Source: a bacterium
GTDB lineage: Bacteria; Chloroflexota; Dormibacteria; UBA8260; Bog-877
Direction: 5' to 3'
Length of the DNA: 40,162 nt
Assembly (NCBI GenBank): GCA_021802115.1
Contig: JAKABA010000020.1
Location: 1-40,162, forward strand
Below are positions 1 through 6,979 of the stretch, one piece after another (positions within the stretch are counted from its first letter, which is position 1; each line of letters starts with the position of its first letter). Under the pieces are notes generated by a model. That model was not told the DNA's origin and ran no database searches. It was given only the letters and a program-made list of their open reading frames with translations. Made by a program: the position numbers and the translations under genes.

Positions 1-1615
1 TGCGGGTGTTGGGGCGCTCCAGGCTCCCGCCACCATGGCCCGTAGGAGGGGCCGGATGATCCACCGCTGGCCTCCTGGGTTCACGCCGAGGCCAGCGAGC
101 GGGGGTGGACCCCGCTGTTGGCCAGCTTGCGAAGGTTGTGGCAGAGCGCGTGCAGGATCCACTCGCCGGTAGCCCCCTGCAGACCGCGCAAACGGAGGTT
201 CCCGGCGTGTTGTCGGACCTTCATCTGGCCAAAGGCGGGTTCAACGATGACTTTCCGACGGGCGTAGGCAGCCCTGCCCGGCTTGGTCCGCAGCCGACGT
301 GCCATTCGTTGTGTAAGGGTGGCGTTCTTGGGAATGCGTCCGCGGGGTGTAGCCGCCACGACCTCGCCGTGCTTCAACCTGCCAGTGGCGATGAGAACGT
401 CCACTGCCTCGCCATCCAAAGCGGTCAAGTTGGCTTCCGAGCAGTAGCCGGCGTCAGCCAGCAGCTGTCGCGGCATCGCCGATATCCCGGCCGCTGCCAG
501 GGCCGCCTTGGTCTCCGCCATCATCGGCAGTAGCTGCTCGACGTCCCCGGCGCACTGGGTGACCTTGGTGGCCAGGATCACCTGACTGAGTTCGTCCACC
601 ACGGTTTGGGCGTTGTATCCGTACTGGAAGCTGCCATCACCCATCTTCATCATGCGCGACTCGGGATCGGTGAAATTCCGCTGCGCTCGAGGCGGAGGCA
701 CCGCCTTCGCGACCGCTCTCTCCACGGTCGCCTGGGTCTCTGGTTCGCTCTTGCCCTGCTTGGCACACCGCTCGGCGGCAGCGGCCGCCGCTTGCTGACG
801 TGCCTCCTCCTCCAGCGCGGCCTTGGCCTCCTTCAGCTTGGCGATCCGGCTCTCGCGACGCCGCAGCTCCGCAGGGATCTCGTCGCCCCGATTCTGCTTC
901 CCGTAGCGGCGGTCCTCGGCCTTGTCCTTCATCTCCGCCTCTACCATCAAGGCCCGCACCTGGGCCTGCAACTGCTGGAGGCGCGGATCGATGTGGTCGT
1001 AGCTCATCGCCTTGTGCCGTGATGCGGAGGCCCGCAGCTTGGTGCCATCCAAGGCCACCCGACCCAACTTCACCAGCCCGGCCATGGCGCACCCCGCCAG
1101 CACCTGGGTGAAGAGCCCTTCCAGCGCCTTCAGGTGGCGGCGGCGGAACCGTGCGATGGAGCGGAAGTCCGGCGCCTGGTTCGCCGCCAGGTAGCGGCAC
1201 GCCACATCGTTGATGCAGCTCCGCTCCAGCGCCCGAGATGAGGTAACCCCTACCGAGTATCCGTACAGGAGCACCTTCAGCAGCATCCGCGGGTCGTACG
1301 GAGGCGCCCCGCCGGGTTCCTCGTAGCTCGCGTACAGATCGCTCAGGTCCAGCAATTCGTCGACCGCTTCCGAGATGAACCGCGCCACATGGTTCTGGGG
1401 CAGCCAGTCATCCAGGCTCGGAGGCAGCAGGAATCCCTGCGCCGGGTTATACGGGCGAAAGGTCTTGTTCTTGCCCGCAGGTACCAGGGGCGCCCGCTGC
1501 ACATCCACCGAGTCGCCCATGTCGAAGAGCACGTCCGGGTCGTTGGAGGGTGTTGAGCTCATGTACAAATGTTCTCATCTTCACCCCGCCTGTGGGAAGG
1601 TTCTGACCCACGCTC
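1..1615 (-). mobile_element. IS1182-type insertion sequence, left end not resolved
   Basis: The transposase gene and its flanks form an insertion sequence. Its right boundary must lie between the transposase start (1562) and the stop codon of the crotonase gene (1616-1618), so a terminal repeat is expected within 1563-1615. I could not match that stretch to an inverted copy in positions 1-80, so the left end is either degenerate or beyond the window edge. The boundaries given are therefore approximate. Confidence 0.6.
81..1562 (-). CDS. IS1182-family transposase
   Basis: This is a DDE transposase of about 493 residues, the usual size for IS1182. It cuts and joins the ends of its own insertion sequence. 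The N-terminal 150 residues form the DUF772/InsH-like DNA-binding part (FRPYNPAQGFLLPP, then YDPRMLLKVLLYGY). The acidic residues are visible as VALDGTK (D near 172), LLADAGY and VEPAFGQMK. Between the first and second lies a charged, Ala-rich, probably coiled-coil insertion typical of the family. I chose the ATG at 1562; an in-frame TTG lies two codons upstream. The reading frame is intact. It sits directly behind the 3' end of the crotonase gene on the same strand. The far terminal repeat is not visible, so the left end of the element may lie outside the window. Confidence 0.93.
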   Translation of the reverse strand: MSSTPSNDPDVLFDMGDSVDVQRAPLVPAGKNKTFRPYNPAQGFLLPPSLDDWLPQNHVARFISEAVDELLDLSDLYASYEEPGGAPPYDPRMLLKVLLYGYSVGVTSSRALERSCINDVACRYLAANQAPDFRSIARFRRRHLKALEGLFTQVLAGCAMAGLVKLGRVALDGTKLRASASRHKAMSYDHIDPRLQQLQAQVRALMVEAEMKDKAEDRRYGKQNRGDEIPAELRRRESRIAKLKEAKAALEEEARQQAAAAAAERCAKQGKSEPETQATVERAVAKAVPPPRAQRNFTDPESRMMKMGDGSFQYGYNAQTVVDELSQVILATKVTQCAGDVEQLLPMMAETKAALAAAGISAMPRQLLADAGYCSEANLTALDGEAVDVLIATGRLKHGEVVAATPRGRIPKNATLTQRMARRLRTKPGRAAYARRKVIVEPAFGQMKVRQHAGNLRLRGLQGATGEWILHALCHNLRKLANSGVHPRSLASA

Positions 1616-2425
1616 CTAGCTGTCGCTGAATCTGGGCTCGCGCCGCTCCCTGAAGGCGCGCCACCCCTCCGCCGCATCCGCGGTCCCCATGGACTCCGCC
1701 TGGGCGGCAGTCTCAAAGGCCAGGGTGGCCTCGAAGCTCGCACCGGCTTCGGCCAGGTTCAGGGTGCGCTTCAGGTCGCGGACCACGGCACTTGGGAGAG
1801 CGGCGATATCCCGGGCCCACCGTTGGGCCTCCGGCTCGAGCTCCTCCGGGGGCACGAGCGCAGTCGCCAGGCCAACCTCCAGCGCCCGCTCGGAGGAGAT
1901 GGGACGCCCTCGCAGCAAAATCTCCCGGGCGCTGGCGGTGCCGGCGATCCTGGTCAGCAGCCAGCTGCAACCCCCGCCGGGATGGATCCCCAACCGTAAG
2001 AACGGGGCCGCCAGGCGGGCCCCCTCAGCCAACAGCCGCAGGTCGCAGCTCAACGCAAGGTTCAGCCCGGCGCCGATGGCGGGACCGTTGACCGCGGCGA
2101 TGGTCGGCACCTCCAGATCCCGGAGGTCCAGGAACGTGCGGTAGTAGTCGGCCAGCACTTGGCGGCGTTCCTGCGGCGTGGAGGCACCCTGGGTGAGGGT
2201 TCCGAGATCGGCGCCCGCGCAGAAGGCCGCCCCACGTCCGGTCACGATCACGACCCGAAGCCGTGGATCTGTGCTCGCCTTGGCCAGCTGCCCGCGCAGC
2301 TCCGCGGCCAGCTCCCCGGTCAGGGCGTTGCGCTGCTGTGGCCGGTCGAGGGTGAGGCGCAGGATTCCTGGGGTCAGGGTCTCGGCCACGACCCCCGCCC
2401 CGGCCGGCGCCGCGGTCTCATTCAT
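1616..2425 (-). CDS. Crotonase-superfamily (enoyl-CoA hydratase/isomerase-like) protein
   Basis: This is a crotonase-fold protein of 269 residues, full length for the family, acting on an unknown acyl-CoA in the cytosol. The oxyanion-hole segments are clear: AFCAGADLG and NGPAIGAGLNLALSCDLRL. The two acid residues of classical enoyl-CoA hydratase (Glu144 and Glu164 in the rat enzyme, in GGGCE and GQPE) align with Asn (GAGLN) and Phe (AAPF). Simple hydration is therefore doubtful, and an isomerase, hydrolase or other crotonase reaction is possible. The C-terminus (EGWRAFRERREPRF) is the normal family ending, so the IS behind it has not truncated the gene. I chose the ATG at 2425. A -10-like TATTCT lies exactly 6 nt before it and there is no well-spaced ribosome-binding site, which suggests a leaderless mRNA. 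Longer in-frame versions lack coding character. Confidence 0.85.
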   Translation of the reverse strand: MNETAAPAGAGVVAETLTPGILRLTLDRPQQRNALTGELAAELRGQLAKASTDPRLRVVIVTGRGAAFCAGADLGTLTQGASTPQERRQVLADYYRTFLDLRDLEVPTIAAVNGPAIGAGLNLALSCDLRLLAEGARLAAPFLRLGIHPGGGCSWLLTRIAGTASAREILLRGRPISSERALEVGLATALVPPEELEPEAQRWARDIAALPSAVVRDLKRTLNLAEAGASFEATLAFETAAQAESMGTADAAEGWRAFRERREPRFSDS

Positions 2426-2437
2426 ACCTTGAGAATA
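2426..2437 (-). promoter_or_regulatory. Putative -10 element giving a leaderless transcript of the crotonase gene
   Basis: On the minus strand TATTCT (2437-2432) is followed by six bases and then the ATG at 2425. That spacing would start transcription at or next to the start codon. No good -35 is seen. Confidence 0.4.
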
Positions 2438-2501
2438 GCGGCCGCGGCGCGGGGGGTGGGCTGGGTCCGCGAGCAGCCGTTCGCCCCGTGGAAAACCCCC
2501 T

Positions 2502-2529
2502 TTGCGGGGCCACCGCCGCTCCATAGAAT
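2502..2529 (+). promoter_or_regulatory. Putative promoter of the cytochrome b operon
   Basis: TTGCGG (2502-2507) and TAGAAT (2524-2529) are separated by 16 bases, a normal sigma-70-type spacing. They lie 55 bases upstream of the first small gene, in the divergent gap to the crotonase gene. Inferred from sequence only. Confidence 0.5.
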
Positions 2530-2584
2530 CCCTCCAAGAGCGCCCGCGCTCGCACGGCCATCGGCTCCCCATGAGGTGACCAGC

Positions 2585-2752
2585 GTGAACCAGCCCGCCC
2601 CGTACCTGCACTGGGGCGTCCTCTTGATCTCGCTGCCCAACCTGGGCGTGATCCTCTTCATGATCCTGCTCTTCGTGCTGGCTCTCTTCCTGCCCTTCCC
2701 AGGCCGGCGCCGCCGCCGCCGGAGCTACGAGGAGCAAAGGCGTGACGACTGA
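2585..2752 (+). CDS. Small single-pass membrane protein ahead of cytochrome b
   Basis: This is a 55-residue protein starting at GTG 2585, with AGGTGA (2574-2579) five bases upstream. A single long hydrophobic helix spans roughly residues 10-39 (WGVLLISLPNLGVILFMILL and on), followed by a cluster of six arginines and a charged tail, so the C-terminus is probably cytoplasmic by the positive-inside rule. Its stop overlaps the start of the cytochrome b gene by 11 bases, so the two are translationally coupled. I do not recognise a family. By position it may be a small subunit or assembly factor of the cytochrome b complex, comparable in size to the small single-helix subunits of b6f complexes. That role is inference. 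Confidence 0.65.
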   Translation: MNQPAPYLHWGVLLISLPNLGVILFMILLFVLALFLPFPGRRRRRRSYEEQRRDD

Positions 2753-3386
2753 GCCTGCCACCCCGCGGGAGGGGGGAGAAGAACCCGGCTCGGGCAGCTG
2801 GACCGTGGGGCTGCGCGGCTTCCTGGAGCGCGAGCTCCCGATGGAGCATCTGCTCCCGGATCAGGAGCCGGCGTACGTGGGCTCCTGGGTCTACGTGTTC
2901 GGGGTGGTCTCGATCGCCTCGCTGGTCCTGGTGGTCGCCAGCGGCGTGGTGCTGGCTTTCTTCGGTCCCCAGTGGTGGCATGTCTCCCCGCAGGGCCACT
3001 TCATGAACAGCATCCACTTCTGGTCGGTGCAGATGTTCTTCATCTTCATGGTCCTGCACCTCTGGGGCCAGTACTTCGCCCAGGGATGGCGGGACGGCCG
3101 CGCGGCCACCTGGATGGTGGGGGTGGTGATCTTCCTGATCGCGGTGGTGACCGCCTTCACCGGCTACATCTCGCAGCAGAACTTTGACTCCCAGTGGATC
3201 GCGGTCAATGCCAAGGACGCGGTCAACTCCACCGGCGCCGGCGCCTTCTTCAACGTCCTGAACTTCGGGCAGATGTACGGGCTGCACATCATCCTGTTCC
3301 CTCTGCTGGTGGTGGCCCTGGTCGCCTTCCATGTGCTGCTGGTCCGTCACCGGGGGGTGGTGAGGCCGCCCGAGGACCTCGCCTGA
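2742..3386 (+). CDS. Cytochrome b, N-terminal (b6-like) subunit
   Basis: This 214-residue membrane protein corresponds to the four-helix, haem-carrying N-terminal half of cytochrome b. Two His pairs for the two b haems are visible: one in the SIHFWSVQM to FMVLHLW helix, 14 residues apart, and one in YGLHIILFP to VAFHVLL, 15 residues apart. The 15-residue spacing in the second pair is the b6 pattern rather than the mitochondrial one. It should carry electrons from quinol across the membrane in a bc- or b6f-type complex. The GTG start at 2742 overlaps the preceding small gene, and its stop overlaps the ATG of the next gene by one base. No Rieske protein or cytochrome c gene lies in the window, so those partners must be encoded elsewhere. 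Confidence 0.9.
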   Translation: MTTEPATPREGGEEPGSGSWTVGLRGFLERELPMEHLLPDQEPAYVGSWVYVFGVVSIASLVLVVASGVVLAFFGPQWWHVSPQGHFMNSIHFWSVQMFFIFMVLHLWGQYFAQGWRDGRAATWMVGVVIFLIAVVTAFTGYISQQNFDSQWIAVNAKDAVNSTGAGAFFNVLNFGQMYGLHIILFPLLVVALVAFHVLLVRHRGVVRPPEDLA

Positions 3387-4363
3387 TGGCCCGCTCGCGG
3401 CGCCTCTCCCAGCAGGAGTACTACCGGGGCGTGCCGACCGCGCCCTACGACCTCGTGAAGGAGATCTCGGTCGCGCTCGTCATCATGCTGGTGGTGGTGG
3501 TGGTGCTCGCCGCGGTCCTCTCCTCGCCCGACGCCCCGCCCGTCACCATCCAGAGCTGGGCCAAGGCCCAGCCACTGGATCTGCTGCAGACTGCCACCAC
3601 GGAGGTGCAGGGGACCAGCTTCAGCGCCGATTACGGCCCTCCCTACGACACCGGCAATGGCGCGGTGCAGACCCTGGGGCCGCTGGAGCCCCAGGTCTGG
3701 GCCGGCATCCACCAGCCGGTGGACGCGGCCGAGGACGACGTGCTCTCTCCCCTGCGGCTGGCCAGCGTGGGTCGGCCGGCGTTGCACGCTGCGCTCTTGC
3801 GCTTCGAGCAGGCTCCCTCGGGGCAGCGCACCCTGTGGCTCAACGCGTACTCAGCCGCCCTGCAGCACGCCCGGGTCCGCTCCGGCTCGGTGCTGGTTCC
3901 GCCGGGGCCCTACGGACCCCTGAACACGATGATGCAGGGGCTGCTGGAGGACGCCCGCGCCGGCGCCCTGGACGCGCTGCTCATGCGAACCGGCCGCTTC
4001 TATGACACCAACTACACCGGTCCTCTGCTCTTCCTCGGTGACGGCACCTACTTCAGCGGCCTGGCCGCCCAGCAGAAGCTGAACGGTACTCAGTGGGGGA
4101 TGATGAACGAGACGGGGAGGTACCCCGGGCAGTCGTGGCTGTGGCTCTACACCTTCTGGTACCAGATCCCCCCCTTCAACAACGCCTCCAACGCCGACCT
4201 GATGGTGGTGCTCATCATGGGGTTCCTCTCGACTCTGCTGGTGCTGGTGCCGTTCATTCCCGGGCTCCGCGACCTCCCCCGCTGGCTTCGCCTGCCGCGG
4301 CTGGTATGGCGGGAGCACTACCGTTTCCTGAAGGAGACAAGCCCGCCTCGGACTCCTCGCTGA
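3386..4363 (+). CDS. Cytochrome b-associated membrane protein with subunit IV-like C-terminus
   Basis: This 325-residue protein is translated from an ATG that overlaps the cytochrome b stop (TGATG). It has one N-terminal helix (about residues 28-48, ISVALVIMLVVVVVLAAVL), a soluble middle of roughly 220 residues (starting PPVTIQSWAKAQPLDLL, with YGPPYDTGNGAVQTLGP), and a C-terminal hydrophobic region (about 270-295, MVVLIMGFLSTLLVLVPFI). The stretch TFWYQIPPF just before the last helix lines up with the PEWYFYPVF quinol-site motif of subunit IV, with Glu replaced by Phe. As I recall, similar two-gene cytochrome b sets occur in actinobacterial genomes. I infer it replaces the C-terminal half of cytochrome b, but the middle domain is unexplained. 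Confidence 0.7.
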   Translation: MARSRRLSQQEYYRGVPTAPYDLVKEISVALVIMLVVVVVLAAVLSSPDAPPVTIQSWAKAQPLDLLQTATTEVQGTSFSADYGPPYDTGNGAVQTLGPLEPQVWAGIHQPVDAAEDDVLSPLRLASVGRPALHAALLRFEQAPSGQRTLWLNAYSAALQHARVRSGSVLVPPGPYGPLNTMMQGLLEDARAGALDALLMRTGRFYDTNYTGPLLFLGDGTYFSGLAAQQKLNGTQWGMMNETGRYPGQSWLWLYTFWYQIPPFNNASNADLMVVLIMGFLSTLLVLVPFIPGLRDLPRWLRLPRLVWREHYRFLKETSPPRTPR

Positions 4364-4390
4364 GCGGGCGCGCCCGGGCCGATCGGCCAT

Positions 4391-4399
4391 TGCTATACT
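4391..4399 (+). promoter_or_regulatory. Putative extended -10 promoter for glmU-prs
   Basis: TGCTATACT is a near-consensus extended -10 (TG, one base, TATACT at 4394-4399). It lies 45 bases before the glmU start in the gap after the cytochrome operon. No clear -35 is seen, as is common for extended -10 promoters. Confidence 0.55.
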
Positions 4400-4443
4400 C
4401 GCCCTCCGAGTCCCAGTGAGCGCGGCCGACCGCGAGGTGGAGA

Positions 4444-5847
4444 GTGGCTGACAGCACTTTGGTGCGCGCGGTGATTCTGGCGGCCGGTCGCGGGACCAGG
4501 ATGGTCTCCTCGCGGTCCAAGCCCCTGCACCAGGTGGCCGGCCTGGCCATGATCGATCATGTCCTGCGGGCGGTCAGGGCGGTCACCGAGGAGCCTCCGA
4601 TCGTGGTGGTGGGCGCCGATGACCACGAGCTGGCAGCCCATGTCGGTCGTGGGGCGGTGGTCGTGACCCAGCCGGCCCCCGACGGAACCGGGGGCGCAGT
4701 GCTGGCCGCCCGAGAGGCGCTGGCCGGGGCCGGGGCGGCGCTGGTGCTGCCGGCGGACATGCCGCTGCTGTCCGGGGAGACGCTCGTACGTTTGCTGGCC
4801 GCGTTCACCCAGGGCAACTCCGGTGCCGCCGTTCTGGTGGCCGAGGTCGAGGATCCCGCGTCCTATGGACGGGTGGAGCGTGACCCCTCCGGCCGGCTGT
4901 CCCGCGTGGTGGAGGCCGTGGATGATTCGGTCCGAGCCGAGAGGGCGGAGGTCAACTGCGGTGCCTACATCTTCAGGCTGCCTCAGCTCTGGGAGGCGCT
5001 GGCGGGCCTCAGCCGCGACAACGCCCAGGGGGAGCTGTACCTGAGCTGGGTGCCCCAGGCCATAGGCGGGGGCGCGGAGCTGGTGTCGCTGCGCGATCCG
5101 GAGGAGGCCCTCCAGGTCAACGACCGCGTCCAGCTGGCGGCGGCGGAGGCCGCCTGGCGGCGGCGCACTCTGCGGCGCCTCATGGCCCAGGGGGTGACGG
5201 TCGTGGACCCGGGCTCCACCTGGGTCGACTGCGACGTGCAGGTCGGGCAGGACTCGGTGCTGCACCCCGGGACGGTGCTGCGCGGCGCCACCGTGGTCGG
5301 GCGGCAGTGTGAGCTGGGTCCGTTCGCCGAGCTTGACAGCTGCCAGCTGGCCGATGGCTGCCGGGTGGGGCGGAGCGTGCTGCGCGGCTGTAAGCTGGAG
5401 CCGGGGGTGGATGTGGGGCCCTACAACCGGGTTCGTCCCGGCACCGTCCTCGGCCCCGGCAGCCACCTCGGGACCTTCACCGAGGTGGTCCGCAGCCGGA
5501 TCGGCGCGGGCAGCCAGGTGCCGCATCTGAGCTACTTGGGGGACGCTGAACTGGGGGATGACGTGAACGTGGGCGCCGGCAGCATCACCGCCAACTGGGA
5601 CGGCATCGCCAAGCGCCGCACCGTGATCGAGGACGGGGTGCGCCTGGGAAGTGACACCATCCTGGTGGCGCCCATCCGGGTGGGCGAGGGTGCCTACACC
5701 GCCGCCGGGTCGGTGTTGACCGGGGATGTGCCTCCGGGCGCGCTGGCGGTGTCCCGGGTGCCCCAGCGGAACCTGGAGGGATGGGTCGCGCGCCGGCGGC
5801 CGGGCGGCCGTCCGGTCGCCGAAGTGGCTGCGGAGGAGGAGGGTTGA
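4444..5847 (+). CDS. glmU: Bifunctional GlcNAc-1-P uridyltransferase / GlcN-1-P acetyltransferase
   Basis: GlmU makes UDP-N-acetylglucosamine, the precursor of peptidoglycan, in two steps: it acetylates glucosamine-1-phosphate, then transfers UMP. The 467-residue length is normal. The N-terminal nucleotidyltransferase domain has LAAGRGTRM (residues 12-20) and the Lys of SKPLH. The C-terminal left-handed beta-helix acetyltransferase domain begins near residue 255. It keeps the catalytic His region HLSYLGDAELG, NVGAGSITANWDG and the end motif GALAVSRVPQRNLEGW. The GTG at 4444 is preceded by a purine-rich GAGGTGGAGA. The next gene, prs, starts in its stop codon, a common glmU-prs pairing. Confidence 0.96.
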   Translation: MADSTLVRAVILAAGRGTRMVSSRSKPLHQVAGLAMIDHVLRAVRAVTEEPPIVVVGADDHELAAHVGRGAVVVTQPAPDGTGGAVLAAREALAGAGAALVLPADMPLLSGETLVRLLAAFTQGNSGAAVLVAEVEDPASYGRVERDPSGRLSRVVEAVDDSVRAERAEVNCGAYIFRLPQLWEALAGLSRDNAQGELYLSWVPQAIGGGAELVSLRDPEEALQVNDRVQLAAAEAAWRRRTLRRLMAQGVTVVDPGSTWVDCDVQVGQDSVLHPGTVLRGATVVGRQCELGPFAELDSCQLADGCRVGRSVLRGCKLEPGVDVGPYNRVRPGTVLGPGSHLGTFTEVVRSRIGAGSQVPHLSYLGDAELGDDVNVGAGSITANWDGIAKRRTVIEDGVRLGSDTILVAPIRVGEGAYTAAGSVLTGDVPPGALAVSRVPQRNLEGWVARRRPGGRPVAEVAAEEEG

Positions 5848-6797
5848 GGGGGGCGGACGGACCGCTGATGCTGCTGTGCGGCACCGCCAATCCCGAGCTG
5901 GGCAAGAGGATCTCCGAAGAGGTGGGGGTGCCGCTGGCCCCCATGGAGATCACCCGCTTCGCCGATGGTGAGTTCGACGTGCGGATCGGTGAGTCGGTGC
6001 GCGGGCATGACGTCTTCGTGATCCAGCCCACCTGCCCGCCGGTGAACGACAACTACATGGAGCTGTTCGTGATCCTGGACGCGCTGCGGCGGGCCAGCGC
6101 CGCCCGGATCAACGCCGTGCTGCCCTACTACGGATACCAGCGCAAGGAGAAGAAGACCCGGGCGCGCGACCCCATCTCGGCGAAGCTGATGGCCAACTTC
6201 CTGCAGGTCGCGGGGGCGGAGCGGATGATCGTGCTGGACCTCCACGCCGAGGCCATCCAGGGCTTCTTCGACATCCCGGTCGATGCCCTGACCGCGAGCA
6301 AGATTCTCGCCGCTCACATCCGCAGCCGCCACGGGCGCCAGCCGATAGTTGTGGTCTCCCCCGACGTGGGGGGCACCGCCCGTGCCCGGGCGATCGCCCG
6401 GCTTCTGGAGTCGCCGCTGGCCATCATCGACAAGCGTCGTCCCCGCGACGACGACATCGAGGTGCTCAACGTCATCGGTGACGTCGAGGGCAGCACCTGC
6501 GTGGTGGTGGATGACCTGATCTCAACCGCCTCGACGCTGGTGGGGGCCGCGAATGCGCTCAAGCAGGAGGGGGCCAGGTCAGTGGACGTGCTGGCCACCC
6601 ACGGGGTGTGGAGCGCCGGCTCGCTGCAGCGACTGGAGGATGCCTTCATCGACGAGGTGGTGGTGACCGACACGATTCCGCTGTCGGCTGAGGTGGCCCG
6701 CAGCCCCCGGGTGACCCAGGTGTCGGTGGCGCCGCTCATCGCGGAGGCCATCGTGCGGGTGCACGAGGGGCGCTCGGTGTCGGCCCTGTTCCGGTGA
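5844..6797 (+). CDS. prs: Ribose-phosphate pyrophosphokinase (PRPP synthetase)
   Basis: Prs transfers pyrophosphate from ATP to ribose-5-phosphate to give PRPP, used for nucleotides, histidine, tryptophan and NAD. The protein is 317 residues from the TTG at 5844, or 309 from the ATG at 5868. I prefer the TTG because AGGAGG (5834-5839) lies 4 bases before it and it overlaps the glmU stop as TTGA. Family motifs are clear: RFADGEFDVRI, PTCPPVNDNYMEL, the substrate loop DLHAEAIQGFFDIPVD, VVSPDVGG and IDKRRPR. The flexible loop reads YGYQRKEKKTRARDPIS instead of the usual YARQDRK type. The PRPP loop reads VVDDLISTASTL, with Ser where many enzymes have Asp. Both are variants rather than losses. Confidence 0.95.
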   Translation: MRGADGPLMLLCGTANPELGKRISEEVGVPLAPMEITRFADGEFDVRIGESVRGHDVFVIQPTCPPVNDNYMELFVILDALRRASAARINAVLPYYGYQRKEKKTRARDPISAKLMANFLQVAGAERMIVLDLHAEAIQGFFDIPVDALTASKILAAHIRSRHGRQPIVVVSPDVGGTARARAIARLLESPLAIIDKRRPRDDDIEVLNVIGDVEGSTCVVVDDLISTASTLVGAANALKQEGARSVDVLATHGVWSAGSLQRLEDAFIDEVVVTDTIPLSAEVARSPRVTQVSVAPLIAEAIVRVHEGRSVSALFR

Positions 6798-6808
6798 GAT
6801 CGCGCGGC

Positions 6809-6817
6809 TGTTAGACT
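6809..6817 (+). promoter_or_regulatory. Putative extended -10 promoter for the CNNM/CorC gene
   Basis: TGTTAGACT matches an extended -10 (TG, one base, TAGACT at 6812-6817), just after the prs stop. Transcription from here would give a leader of about 155 bases before the start at 6980. Confidence 0.5.
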
Positions 6818-6828
6818 CGGGCCGAAGA

Positions 6829-6926
6829 TGAGCTCTGGCTCACCCGCTGGTCGAATACGCGGGCACAGTGCTGGCGCCCTGAGCGGATGCGGCGGCTGCC
6901 TCGCCGCGGACCGCCCGGCCGCATCC
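6829..6926 (+). ncRNA. Structured 5' leader of the CNNM/CorC gene (candidate cis-regulatory RNA)
   Basis: Three perfect stems follow one another in the leader. The first is TGAGC (6829-6833) with GCTCA (6838-6842), closing a four-base loop. The second is CCCGC (6843-6847) with GCGGG (6859-6863). The third is GGATGCGGC (6885-6893) with GCCGCATCC (6918-6926), which encloses a smaller CGGC/GCCG helix. No reading frame with coding character covers it. I do not recognise a known riboswitch class. The downstream product belongs to a metal-ion (Mg/Co) transporter superfamily, so ion sensing is a possible role, but that is inference. Confidence 0.4.
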
Positions 6927-6979
6927 CGTCTGTGGCGACGGCCGCCCAGACCTCGGCCGCCCGTCTTCGGTGAGGGGTG

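Noticed and set aside
4393..5526. A 377-codon minus-strand open frame opposite glmU
   Set aside because: Its composition is that of a complement of a GC-rich gene (rich in His, Arg, Gly and Gln), it has no family resemblance, and glmU on the plus strand is unmistakable.
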